A DNA stretch of 36,887 nucleotides from GCA-002722245 sp038154685 (GTDB lineage Bacteria > Bacteroidota > Bacteroidia > Flavobacteriales_C > GCA-002722245), in assembly GCA_038154685.1 (NCBI GenBank), contig JAYPYW010000028.1, positions 1-36,887 of the forward strand. The letters are read 5' to 3'. Below are positions 29,796-36,887 of the stretch, one piece after another (position 1 is the stretch's first letter; each line of letters opens with the position of its first letter). The translations under genes and the position numbers were made by a program. The notes below the pieces were generated by a model. The model ran no database searches. It saw nothing but the letters and a program-made list of their open reading frames with translations, and was not told the DNA's origin.

Positions 29796-31070
29796 TTAAA
29801 CTAAGTTTATTAAGTGATAGTTCTTTTTACCGTTTTGAACTAATATGTAATCATCCTGAATAACATCGGAAGAGGAAACTGTTTTAGAATCCTGAACCTT
29901 TGTTTTGTTAACGGCAACAGCATTGTTTTTTAAAGCTCTTCTAGCTTCACCTTTTGATGCGAAAATTGGCGCATGTTCTGATAACAGATCAACTATCCCA
30001 ACTTCAGCTGAAATGATAGACTTAGAAACTTCGTGTTTTGGAACTTCTTGTCCGATTGATTCAAGAGCATCTTTAGAAAGTTCTCTAACATTTTCTTCAG
30101 TTGTTTTACCGAATAAAATTTGGGCAGCAGCTTTTGCATTCTCAAGGGCTTCTTGAGAGTGAACAGTTACTGTAATGTCATCTGCAAGGGCATTTTGTAA
30201 AACTCTAGTATGAGGAGCTTCAGCATGTTTTGTGGCTAAATCGTTAATCTCTTCTTCCGTTTTCATAGTGAAGATTTTAATCGATTTTAAAGCGTCCTCA
30301 TCTGATTGGTTTAACCAGAATTGGTAGAATTTGTAAGGAGAAGTTTTCTTTGGGTCTAGCCAAATATTTCCTCCTTCAGACTTTCCAAACTTCGATCCAT
30401 CAGCTTTGGTAATTAATGGACAAGTTAATGCAAATGCATCACCACCACCTAATCTTCTGATAAATTCAGTTCCTGTTGTAATATTTCCCCATTGATCCGA
30501 ACCTCCCATTTGAAGTTTACAGTTCTTCTTTTTATTTAAATGGTAGAAATCGTATCCCTGAATTAATTGGTAAGAGAACTCAGTAAAAGAAATACCAGTT
30601 TCTAATCTTTTCTTTACAGAATCCTTACTCATCATGTAGTTCACAGTAAGGTGCTTTCCAGCATCTCTTAGGAAACCAAGTAATGAAAACTCTTTAAACC
30701 AATCGTAATTGTTTACAATCTCAGCGGAGTTTTCACCGCAATCAAAGTCTAAAAATGACTCTAACTGAGCTTTTACACCTTCTAAGTTGTGCTGTAGAGT
30801 TTCTTCTGTTAAGAATTTTCTTTCTTCCGATTTACCTGATGGATCACCAACCATTCCTGTTGCACCTCCAACTAAAGCCAAAGGTTTGTGACCTGCAGCT
30901 TGTAAGTGTTTAAGCATCATAATAGATACCAAGTTCCCAATGTGTAACGAGTCGGCAGTTGGGTCGAATCCTACATAAGCAGTAGTCATTTCCTTTTCCA
31001 ATTGTTCTTCCGTACCAGGCATGATATCATGAATCATTCCTCTCCACTGTAATTCACTTACAAAACTCAT
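29796..31070 (-). CDS. tyrS: Tyrosyl-tRNA synthetase
   Basis: This 424-residue class I synthetase has the HIGH-type motif 'PTADSLHIGNLV', tyrosine-binding 'YQLIQGYDFYHLN' and 'QMGGSDQWGNI', the KMSKS-type loop 'DGSKFGKSEGG', and a C-terminal S4-like tRNA-binding domain (about 345-424, 'IFASKGEARRALKNNAVAVN'). I use ATG 31070 ('MSFVSELQW'), which fits the family start; a TTG/ATG-type codon 18 bases upstream is less likely. A -7 box lies 15 bases before it. Confidence 0.96.
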   Translation of the reverse strand: MSFVSELQWRGMIHDIMPGTEEQLEKEMTTAYVGFDPTADSLHIGNLVSIMMLKHLQAAGHKPLALVGGATGMVGDPSGKSEERKFLTEETLQHNLEGVKAQLESFLDFDCGENSAEIVNNYDWFKEFSLLGFLRDAGKHLTVNYMMSKDSVKKRLETGISFTEFSYQLIQGYDFYHLNKKKNCKLQMGGSDQWGNITTGTEFIRRLGGGDAFALTCPLITKADGSKFGKSEGGNIWLDPKKTSPYKFYQFWLNQSDEDALKSIKIFTMKTEEEINDLATKHAEAPHTRVLQNALADDITVTVHSQEALENAKAAAQILFGKTTEENVRELSKDALESIGQEVPKHEVSKSIISAEVGIVDLLSEHAPIFASKGEARRALKNNAVAVNKTKVQDSKTVSSSDVIQDDYILVQNGKKNYHLINLV

Positions 31071-31085
31071 AGATAAAATTTTCAG

Positions 31086-31093
31086 CAAATTTA
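31086..31093 (-). promoter_or_regulatory. -7 box of tyrS
   Basis: TAAATTTG on the minus strand, exact consensus, 15 bases before ATG 31070. Confidence 0.6.
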
Positions 31094-31137
31094 AGATATT
31101 TTGAGGTTATTACTGCCCGGCAAACACTTATTATACC

Positions 31138-31145
31138 TAATTTTA
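31138..31145 (+). promoter_or_regulatory. Candidate -7 box of the SDR gene
   Basis: TAATTTTA, one base off consensus, ends 4 bases before the ATG at 31150. Confidence 0.4.
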
Positions 31146-31149
31146 TTAT

Positions 31150-32166
31150 ATGATTTTAGTGACGGGTGGAACAGGTTTAGTTGGGACTCATTTGTTAATG
31201 GATTTAATGAAGGAGGAAACACCAATTCGTGCCATCTTTCGATCGGATAAATCCCTAGAAAAAGTTAAGCGGGTTTTCGCTTTATATGACTTAGGTTGGG
31301 AGGCTTCACTTAAAAAAATTCAATGGGTTAAATCTGATTTATTAAATCCTGAGGTATTAAGAGAGGCTTTTGAAGGTGTAGATTATGTTTATCACTGCGC
31401 AGCGATGGTTTCTTTTAATAAAAAAGACAAAGAGCATTTGCTTAAGGTAAACATTGAAGGAACCGCTAATGTGGTGAATTTATGTTTAGAGCATGGGGTT
31501 AAAAAACTTTGTCATGTTAGTTCAACTGCTGCAATAGGAAAGGCCCCTAATAATGGTGAAAGGGATGAAGAATGCATTTGGCAAAATGATGGGACGTTTT
31601 CTAATTATTCTGTTTCAAAATATTTTTCCGAAATGGAGGTTTGGAGAGGAAGTGAAGAAGGTTTAGATGTTGTTATTGTTAATCCCTCAGTAATTATTGG
31701 TCCTGGAGATTGGAATCAGTCAAGCGCTAACTTGTTTTTGAAAGTATGGAAAGGCTTGAAGTTTTATTCAAATGGCGTTAATGCCTTCGTGGATGTTAGA
31801 GATGTTTCGAGAGCCATGGTTGATTTAATGAAAAGTGATATCACCTCTGAACGATTTTTAGTTATCGGAGAGAATTTAACTTTCAAAACTGTATTTGATA
31901 CTATTGCTAAATCTCTAAAAAAGCCTTTGCCTAAAGTTGAGGTAAAAAAATGGATGGTGAATTTGATTTGGCGAGTTGAGGCAATTAAATCATTTTTCTT
32001 TGGCACAGATCCTTTAGTTACAAAAGAGTCGGCAAAAAGTGCTTTGTCGGTTGTGAACTATTCCAATAAGAAGATAAAGGAGAAATTAGGTTTTGAATTT
32101 ACACCAATCGAAGAGGCAATAAATCATTCGTCTTCTTCATTCTTGCGCGACTTTGGAGGGTCGTAA
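31150..32166 (+). CDS. NAD(P)-dependent extended SDR (epimerase/dehydratase family)
   Basis: In this 338-residue protein the Rossmann motif 'ILVTGGTGLVGTHLL' is at the very N-terminus. It continues with 'DYVYHCAAMVSFN', catalytic Ser-Tyr-Lys elements in 'HVSSTAAIG' and 'YSVSKYFSE', and 'VIVNPSVIIGPGD'. The C-terminal half resembles dihydroflavonol-4-reductase/3-beta-HSD-like members. The substrate is unknown. The last 43 bases overlap the convergent DUF4296 gene (32124-32166). Confidence 0.88.
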   Translation: MILVTGGTGLVGTHLLMDLMKEETPIRAIFRSDKSLEKVKRVFALYDLGWEASLKKIQWVKSDLLNPEVLREAFEGVDYVYHCAAMVSFNKKDKEHLLKVNIEGTANVVNLCLEHGVKKLCHVSSTAAIGKAPNNGERDEECIWQNDGTFSNYSVSKYFSEMEVWRGSEEGLDVVIVNPSVIIGPGDWNQSSANLFLKVWKGLKFYSNGVNAFVDVRDVSRAMVDLMKSDITSERFLVIGENLTFKTVFDTIAKSLKKPLPKVEVKKWMVNLIWRVEAIKSFFFGTDPLVTKESAKSALSVVNYSNKKIKEKLGFEFTPIEEAINHSSSSFLRDFGGS

Positions 32167-32495
32167 GAATCGAATTTGCGAATTATTTTTGCTTCAACTT
32201 TTTCATAAATAACCTTCATTTGATCGGGTCTTTTAGTGTAGTAGGACATAGTTGAATCAAATCTTGCTCTGTCAACATCGTATTTTATCAGGATTCCTTT
32301 GTATTGTCTATGTTTAACTAAATTATTTCTGTTGTTATCAATAACGCCTTGTTTTGATGAAGCATCAATAACATGCATGTAGTATAGAATGTTTATTAAT
32401 TTTTCTTTTTCAATGACGTAATTATTTGTTTCTTCTTTAGGGGAACAAGCTATTGAAAAAAGGATTAATAATATGTAGAATACTGAAGGTTTCAT
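32124..32495 (-). CDS. DUF4296 lipoprotein
   Basis: This 123-residue protein has a lipoprotein signal with lipobox 'FSIAC' (Cys17), then 'MHVIDASSKQG', 'YKGILIKYDVDRARFDSTMSYYTKRPDQM', the conserved block of the Bacteroidota-specific DUF4296. Function is unknown. It is often found beside an SDR/epimerase gene, as here. It overlaps that gene tail to tail by 43 bases. The -7 box lies 16 bases upstream of its ATG. Confidence 0.85.
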   Translation of the reverse strand: MKPSVFYILLILFSIACSPKEETNNYVIEKEKLINILYYMHVIDASSKQGVIDNNRNNLVKHRQYKGILIKYDVDRARFDSTMSYYTKRPDQMKVIYEKVEAKIIRKFDSYDPPKSRKNEEDE

Positions 32496-32511
32496 ATATA
32501 CTTCGATTCAT

Positions 32512-32519
32512 CAAAGATA
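32512..32519 (-). promoter_or_regulatory. -7 box of the DUF4296 gene
   Basis: TATCTTTG on the minus strand, exact consensus, 16 bases before the ATG. Confidence 0.6.
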
Positions 32520-32641
32520 ATAAATGAATGGGGCCTAAAGAGTAGATTTGAAATAATTGAATAAAAAATTAAAAGATTTTTAATTTAGCTGAAACTTATA
32601 ATAATTAGCAGCGTAGTAAGCATACTTCACGAGTTAAAATA

Positions 32642-32649
32642 TATTTTTG
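32642..32649 (+). promoter_or_regulatory. -7 box of the MORN gene
   Basis: TATTTTTG, exact consensus, about 46 bases before the ATG. A GGTAC/GTACC stem (32649-32653 with 32673-32677) would lie in the leader. Confidence 0.5.
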
Positions 32650-32695
32650 GTACGCGTTTTGTTTTGGGTAGTGTACCAAACTTTAAAAAAATAGA

Positions 32696-33121
32696 ATGAT
32701 GGAAAGAATAGTATTAGTTACCTTATTATTTATTGGAGGTTTTGCGTTAAACTCAAATGCGCAATGTGTTAAAGGAAATTGTCACAATGGAAGCGGAACT
32801 TATAAGTTCACAAATGGTGATAAATATGAAGGACAGTGGAAAGAGGGGAAAATGCATGGTAGAGGAAATTATGAATTTGCTAATGGTGATCGTTACAATG
32901 GTGATTACCATCATAATAAAAGAGATGGTTCAGGTGTTTACGTTTGGAAAAATAAGGGTAGTTATACTGGTCAATGGAAAGCAGATAAAAGAGAAGGTGC
33001 TGGTGTTTTCAAATGGGAAAGCAGCGCACAGTATAATGGATTCTGGAAAGAGGATCAAATTATTAACATGGATGTGAATACAGTTACAGATTCTCAGGAA
33101 AAACCAACCTTTGGGAATTAA
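32696..33121 (+). CDS. Secreted MORN-repeat protein
   Basis: This 141-residue protein has a signal peptide (to 'NSNAQC', about 23). Four MORN repeats follow from about 34 to 120, each with the pattern Y-x-G-x-W...G-x-G (for example 'YEGQWKEGKMHGRGNYEF' and 'YTGQWKADKREGAGVF'). MORN repeats form a beta-hairpin surface that binds proteins or lipids; no partner is visible. An adjacent second ATG (32699) is equally possible as start. It is a single-gene unit closed by an unusually long terminator. Confidence 0.85.
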   Translation: MMERIVLVTLLFIGGFALNSNAQCVKGNCHNGSGTYKFTNGDKYEGQWKEGKMHGRGNYEFANGDRYNGDYHHNKRDGSGVYVWKNKGSYTGQWKADKREGAGVFKWESSAQYNGFWKEDQIINMDVNTVTDSQEKPTFGN

Positions 33122-33122
33122 G

Positions 33123-33185
33123 AAAAAATAAGCTCAATAAAAAAGCCTCGTATTTTGCGGGGCTTTTTTATTGAGCTTATTTTTT
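33123..33185. terminator. Very long bidirectional terminator, 28-bp stem
   Basis: Bases 33123-33150 pair without a gap to 33158-33185 (one G-T pair), around a 7-base loop. The core GCCTCG/GCGGGGC is flanked by six A and six T and by AATAAGCTCAAT on both sides. It lies directly after the MORN gene stop. Confidence 0.9.
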
Positions 33186-33233
33186 GAAAGTCAGAATGTA
33201 AAAGACGAAATACAAAAGGATAATTTTACTTAA

Positions 33234-33272
33234 ATTCTGTATTCTGTATTCTGTATTCTGTATTCTGTATTC
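33234..33272. repeat. Heptamer tandem repeat (ATTCTGT)x5.5
   Basis: Five exact copies of ATTCTGT (33234-33268) plus ATTC. It lies between the two long terminators. Simple repeats like this can vary in copy number by slippage. No gene overlaps it. Confidence 0.95.
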
Positions 33273-33273
33273 G

Positions 33274-33332
33274 AAAACATTATATAAAAAAAAGGCGAAC
33301 CATAGGTCCGCCTTTTTTTTATATAATGTTTT
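33274..33332. terminator. Second very long bidirectional terminator
   Basis: Bases 33274-33301 pair with 33305-33332 with a single mismatch and a 3-base loop. The GC core GGCG/CGCC is flanked by eight A and eight T, and by ACATTATAT on both sides. It ends just before the stop of the small membrane protein gene on the minus strand, which it would terminate. Confidence 0.9.
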
Positions 33333-33335
33333 TTT

Positions 33336-33503
33336 CTATCTCTCTGTCTTAGGAGTCTTAGCTAATACTGATAACCAGTATAAGAATAAAGCACCCATTA
33401 TTAATAAGAAGAAGTAGTTTGCTGCCCATCCTAACATTGGCAATACTTCAAATGTTTTGTAAAAAAACTCGTGTAAAAACTCTACAATTCCGTTAATATT
33501 CAT
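33336..33503 (-). CDS. Small single-pass membrane protein (DUF6341-like)
   Basis: This 55-residue protein, 'MNINGIVEFLHEFF...', has one long hydrophobic segment (about 23-48, with 'GWAANYFFLLIMGALFLYWL') and a short basic tail. Layout and the W-AAN motif resemble small Flavobacteriales proteins annotated DUF6341, which often neighbour a DUF6427 gene as here; this match is from memory and uncertain. ATG 33503 is chosen because the -7 box at 33522-33529 overlaps an upstream in-frame start. Function is unknown. Confidence 0.65.
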   Translation of the reverse strand: MNINGIVEFLHEFFYKTFEVLPMLGWAANYFFLLIMGALFLYWLSVLAKTPKTER

Positions 33504-33521
33504 AACAATACAATTTGCACA

Positions 33522-33529
33522 CAAATATA
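33522..33529 (-). promoter_or_regulatory. -7 box of the small membrane protein gene
   Basis: TATATTTG on the minus strand, exact consensus, 18 bases before ATG 33503. Confidence 0.65.
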
Positions 33530-33588
33530 AAAGGAATATTATAATAAAACGAATTTCAAACTGATATTTAATATCTCTGATAAAATTT

Positions 33589-33596
33589 TAATTTTG
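33589..33596 (+). promoter_or_regulatory. -7 box of the DUF6427-like gene
   Basis: TAATTTTG, exact consensus, ends 4 bases before the ATG at 33601. Confidence 0.6.
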
Positions 33597-33600
33597 AGGT

Positions 33601-34542
33601 ATGTTAATTTCTTCCCTTAGGAGTACAAATGTTATTGCAACCGTCTTCGTGACTTTCATCCTCTGGGTTTTGAATTTTGGTCTTACAGTTCAAGAATCTT
33701 TTATACTCTACGGTCCTGATTTTTATACTAATCTTTACAAAGTGTTTGTTGCAATGTTTAGTATGTTAGGGATTGCGATCACTTTGAATATAACCTCCTT
33801 AACTTATAAGTTTGTGGGGGTTGGGGACGGATTAGTTGGAGCTGTTTTTTTAACTTTCATAATTGGGTTGAATGAAGTGTCCGAGTATTACAAGGAAATT
33901 CTTTCCCTGTTTATTTTAACAATTGCTAATACAAGATTAATCGCACTTCATAATAAATCTAAAAACCTGCTTAAGGAATTTGAGTTGGGGATATTGATGG
34001 CTTTAGCTATCCTTATTTCTCCTAGTTTTATTTTGTTGTTGCCAATGCTTTTGATTGGAGTAACACTTGTTGTGCCTTTAACTTGGAGGGATGTATTAAT
34101 TCCTCTACTTGGAGTAGCTTGGGTGCTATTAGTTTACTTAGGATATCTATTTTGGATTAATAACTGGGACTTTAATTCATTGAATTTTTCTTATCCAAAG
34201 TTTAACGCCAAATTTGATTTGTCTCAAGTGCTTATTACGCTTGTTTCTTTGTTCGAATTTTTAGTTTTAGTAACCCTTTTTGGTGTAATAGAAAAACGTG
34301 GAATTAAAGAAAGGGTTTATTATTGGATATGGATTTGGACGGCTGTATTCTTGTTTTTATCTCTCTTATTTTTCCAGGATCAATTCAGTAAAATTCTACT
34401 CATCCAATTACTAGGATTACCATGTGCAGTTTTTGCAATAGAATACTTTAAGCCTGAGAAAAGGGGAGGCTTTTCTTGGAAAAAGGAACTTATTTTTTAT
34501 TGTTTTCTAGCAGTAGAAATTTCCTTCAGATTGCTTGCTTAA
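33601..34542 (+). CDS. Polytopic membrane protein (DUF6427-like)
   Basis: This 313-residue protein has about eight to ten hydrophobic segments and few charged residues. Short polar loops occur at about 115-125 ('LHNKSKNLLKEFE') and 185-205. No catalytic motif was recognised. The size and the neighbouring small membrane gene fit the Flavobacteriales DUF6427 family, but this is a tentative match. Its stop overlaps the stop of the convergent SulP gene through the shared sequence TTAA (34539-34542). Confidence 0.6.
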   Translation: MLISSLRSTNVIATVFVTFILWVLNFGLTVQESFILYGPDFYTNLYKVFVAMFSMLGIAITLNITSLTYKFVGVGDGLVGAVFLTFIIGLNEVSEYYKEILSLFILTIANTRLIALHNKSKNLLKEFELGILMALAILISPSFILLLPMLLIGVTLVVPLTWRDVLIPLLGVAWVLLVYLGYLFWINNWDFNSLNFSYPKFNAKFDLSQVLITLVSLFEFLVLVTLFGVIEKRGIKERVYYWIWIWTAVFLFLSLLFFQDQFSKILLIQLLGLPCAVFAIEYFKPEKRGGFSWKKELIFYCFLAVEISFRLLA

Positions 34543-36143
34543 GCTTCTGAATTTACTTCAGACAATACAAAGTATCTAGGGTCATCAACATTTGTTTCAA
34601 TAACCGATTCAAGAGATGGGTTTGCTTTTAATAAAATGTCTTTACAATCCTGACTTAGGTGAGTTAATTTAATTGTTTTTCCAGCTTTTTGATATTTAGA
34701 AACAAGGTTTTCAATGGCTTCAATACCTGAGTGATCGGATACTCTAGATTCAATAAAATCTATTTCAATCTTTTCAGGGTCTTCATTGATTTTGAATTTT
34801 TCGTTGAAAGCAGTTATCGAACCAAAGAACAATGGTCCCCAAATTTGATAAACTTTAGTCCCATCATCTTTTATGGTTTTTCTGGCTCTAATTTTTTTAG
34901 CATTCTCCCATGCAAACATTAAAGCTGAAACTATAATTCCAGCAATTACAGCAAAAGCTAAATCTTTTATAACGGTAATACTGGTTACTAAAATAATTAC
35001 AAATGCATCTGTTCTTGGGACAACCAAAATGGTTTTAAAACTGTTCCATGCAAAAGTCCCAATTACAACCATAAACATTACCCCAACTAAAGCAGCAATT
35101 GGAATCACTTCGATAAGATCGGAAAGCCAAAGAATAAAAGATAATAGCCCTAATGATGCTACTATTCCTGATAATCTTCCTCTACCTCCAGAAGAAACAT
35201 TAATCATAGCTTGTCCAATCATTGCACAACCTCCCATTCCTCCAAAGAATCCATTTACAATGTTTGCTAAACCTTGTCCAAAACTTTCCTTGTTTCCAGA
35301 ACCTTTTGTTTCTGTTATTTCATCTACCAATTGTAGCGTCATTAATGATTCTATAAGACCAATTGCAGCTAGAATTGCCGCGTATTTCAGGACGAAAATT
35401 AAGTTTACTGATGTGAAAAGGTGATCGAAATATCCTAAAAATGGAATATTAAATTGAGGAAGTCCAGCGGCTAGCGTAGCATTTTCATCCCCTTTAGATT
35501 GTAAAAAAGATAAAACTGTATCAGTTTCAATCCCAGCGAAATACACAATGGAAGTAACTACAACTATTGCAACCAATCCTGCAGGAACCTTCTTTGTTAC
35601 TTTAGGTAATAACCACATTATTGCCATTGTAAGAGCAACAAATCCAAGCATTGTGTATAAAGCACTTCCTTCTAACCAGCTTTCATTTTCATCTTTAAAC
35701 ATTCCAAATTGAGCCTTTCCGATTACAATGGCTAATCCATTAACGAAACCAATCATAACTGGATGAGGAATAAGACGTACTAATTTCCCGAGCTTAAAAA
35801 ATCCAAAGAGCATTTGCATAACTCCCATGAAAATAAGGGTGATAAATAGGTATTGTAAACCAGCATCCTCCATGCCAACAGGAGCAATTTCTTCGGCTTC
35901 TTTAATAAGATCAACCATAACTACGGCAAGTGCTCCTGTAGCTCCCGATATCATACCTGGTCTACCTCCGAAAATAGCTGTAATTAAACCAACCATAAAG
36001 GCTCCGTAAAGACCAATGATTGGAGGGATTCCTGCGATAAATGCAAATGCAACCGCTTCAGGAACAAGCGCCAATGCAACTGTGATTCCCGATAATGAAT
36101 CATCTTTAATATTCCCGTTTGAAATCAACCACCTTAATAACAT
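34539..36143 (-). CDS. SulP family inorganic anion transporter
   Basis: This 534-residue protein has an N-terminal 'LSGITVALALVPEAVAFAFIAGIPPIIGLYGAF', the SulP signature, followed by about 10-14 membrane segments with a repeat-like 'GLIESLMTLQLVDEIT' region, and a cytoplasmic STAS domain (about 430-530, 'IEIDFIESRVSDHSGIEAIENL'). Members move sulfate, bicarbonate or other anions, often with sodium or proton; the substrate cannot be fixed from sequence alone. No carbonic anhydrase is adjacent. A -7 box lies 20 bases upstream of the ATG. Confidence 0.93.
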   Translation of the reverse strand: MLLRWLISNGNIKDDSLSGITVALALVPEAVAFAFIAGIPPIIGLYGAFMVGLITAIFGGRPGMISGATGALAVVMVDLIKEAEEIAPVGMEDAGLQYLFITLIFMGVMQMLFGFFKLGKLVRLIPHPVMIGFVNGLAIVIGKAQFGMFKDENESWLEGSALYTMLGFVALTMAIMWLLPKVTKKVPAGLVAIVVVTSIVYFAGIETDTVLSFLQSKGDENATLAAGLPQFNIPFLGYFDHLFTSVNLIFVLKYAAILAAIGLIESLMTLQLVDEITETKGSGNKESFGQGLANIVNGFFGGMGGCAMIGQAMINVSSGGRGRLSGIVASLGLLSFILWLSDLIEVIPIAALVGVMFMVVIGTFAWNSFKTILVVPRTDAFVIILVTSITVIKDLAFAVIAGIIVSALMFAWENAKKIRARKTIKDDGTKVYQIWGPLFFGSITAFNEKFKINEDPEKIEIDFIESRVSDHSGIEAIENLVSKYQKAGKTIKLTHLSQDCKDILLKANPSLESVIETNVDDPRYFVLSEVNSEA

Positions 36144-36163
36144 ATCTCTAGATTTTCAGCGGG

Positions 36164-36171
36164 CAAAGATA
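36164..36171 (-). promoter_or_regulatory. -7 box of the SulP gene
   Basis: TATCTTTG on the minus strand, exact consensus, 20 bases before the ATG. Confidence 0.65.
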
Positions 36172-36184
36172 TGATATTTCATTT

Positions 36185-36887
36185 TTACCCTGCCCAATTA
36201 TCTCGGTCTAAGCTTCTAAATTGGATAGCTTCAGCAATATGATTCATTTTGATGTTGTCGGATTTATCAAGGTCGGCGATCGTTCTGGCTACCTTTAGGA
36301 TACGATTATATGCACGTGCAGACAAATCTAGTTTGTTCATAGCGTCCTTTAGTAGTTTACTGCATTCCTCATCAAGTGCGCAAGCTAACTTTAATTGACT
36401 TGTTGTCATTTGGGCATTAGAGTGTACTTTAGGATGGTCCTTGTATCGATTAGTTTGGATTGTTCTGGCTTCTATAACCCTTGTTCTTATAGATTTACTT
36501 TTTTCTGCAGGTTTCTGACTCGATAACTCTTCAAATGAAACGGGAGTAACTTCAACATGCAAATCAATTCGGTCTAATAAGGGCCCTGATATTTTATTAA
36601 GGTACTTTTGGACCGCCCCACCAGGACAAATGCAATCTTTTTCCGGATGATTATAATAGCCGCATGGGCAGGGGTTCATACTAGCTACCAACATTAAACT
36701 AGCCGGATAGTTAACCGAAGATTTTGCTCTTGAGATGGAAACCCATCGATCTTCAAGTGGCTGTCTTAAAACTTCTAAAACCGTTCTTTTAAACTCTGGT
36801 AACTCGTCCAAGAAAAGAACTCCATTGTGTGCAAGAGAAACCTCTCCAGGCTGAGGGTTAGATCCACCACCAATAAGAGCAAAATCC
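36185..36887 (-). CDS. ComM/YifB-type Mg-chelatase-like AAA ATPase, C-terminal part (cut by window edge)
   Basis: The frame is open to the last base, so the N-terminal Lon-like domain and Walker A lie beyond the window. Visible are 'IGGGSNPQPGEVSLAHNGVLFLDELPEF' (Walker B), 'ASMNPCPCGYYNHPEKDCIC' (cysteine cluster), 'KISGPLLDRIDLHVEV' with the arginine finger region, and the C-terminal Mg_chelatase_C helical part ('LDLSARAYNRILKVARTIADLD'). ComM acts as a branch-migration helicase during natural transformation in Vibrio and Haemophilus. The TTG at 36811 is internal, not a start. Confidence 0.92.
   Translation of the reverse strand, partial: DFALIGGGSNPQPGEVSLAHNGVLFLDELPEFKRTVLEVLRQPLEDRWVSISRAKSSVNYPASLMLVASMNPCPCGYYNHPEKDCICPGGAVQKYLNKISGPLLDRIDLHVEVTPVSFEELSSQKPAEKSKSIRTRVIEARTIQTNRYKDHPKVHSNAQMTTSQLKLACALDEECSKLLKDAMNKLDLSARAYNRILKVARTIADLDKSDNIKMNHIAEAIQFRSLDRDNWAG

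Noticed and set aside
32757..33077. Second-frame reading within the MORN gene
   Set aside because: It is a frame-shifted reading of the MORN repeats with a biased composition (Met/Val/Ile/Lys rich); the true frame has a signal peptide and repeat motifs.
33234..33272. Heptamer repeats as a CRISPR remnant
   Set aside because: The repeat unit is seven bases with no spacers; it is a simple tandem repeat.
34873..35424. Plus-strand open frame of 183 codons
   Set aside because: It lies antisense within the SulP transporter gene and has low-complexity composition typical of a shadow frame.

Overview
This AT-rich window comes from a Bacteroidota bacterium, most likely a marine Flavobacteriales relative. 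Promoters are of the Bacteroidota type (a -7 box TAnnTTTG, sometimes with a TTG about 19 bases upstream), and starts lack Shine-Dalgarno sites. Protein families typical of the phylum are present: a DUF4296 lipoprotein, a Phenol_MetA_deg-like barrel, an RprXY-like two-component pair and a CtaA with the Bacteroidota-type loop. A run of ten N inside lysS shows that this is a draft scaffold. No tRNA, rRNA, CRISPR array, insertion sequence or phage gene was seen.

Region by region: 1-4639 carries the 3' end of a sulfotransferase, a membrane-tethered thioredoxin-fold protein, rnpA, an S41 protease and an O-antigen ligase-like membrane protein, all on the plus strand. 4685-6911 is a response regulator and histidine kinase pair on the minus strand. 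7044-12849 is a sensory island. It holds a receptor with HAMP, GAF, coiled-coil and Aer-type PAS domains, and a facing minus-strand operon of an outer-membrane barrel protein, a second GAF receptor and a histidine kinase that shares the receptor's sensor domain. 13013-15046 holds serS and the rplU-rpmA operon. 15248-17207 has two HMA metal-binding proteins, heme A synthase and a pterin carbinolamine dehydratase. 17208-19366 is a methyltransferase and an M28 peptidase. 19477-24642 has an orphan adenylation enzyme, a MutS2-like ATPase, a DUF2461 protein and two S4-domain RNA-binding proteins, with palindromic repeats in nearly every gap. 24643-25167 is the only long gap without a gene. It holds a rod-like structured RNA candidate followed by two tandem copies of a hairpin-terminator unit. 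25168-36887 is mostly housekeeping: a GT9 glycosyltransferase, lysS, gpsA, tsaB, tyrS, an SDR enzyme, a DUF4296 lipoprotein, a MORN protein, two small-cluster membrane proteins, a SulP transporter and the 3' part of a ComM/YifB-type ATPase.

The genes are mainly core functions: translation (serS, lysS, tyrS, L21, L27, tsaB, rnpA), envelope and membrane biogenesis (S41 protease, GT9, O-antigen ligase, gpsA) and respiration (heme A synthesis with copper-type carriers). The least explained parts are the candidate RNA locus at 24.8-25.1 kb, the receptors without an output domain at 7-12 kb, the set of genes whose -7 box ends 4-6 bases before the start codon, and the palindromic repeats placed directly upstream of several of those promoters.
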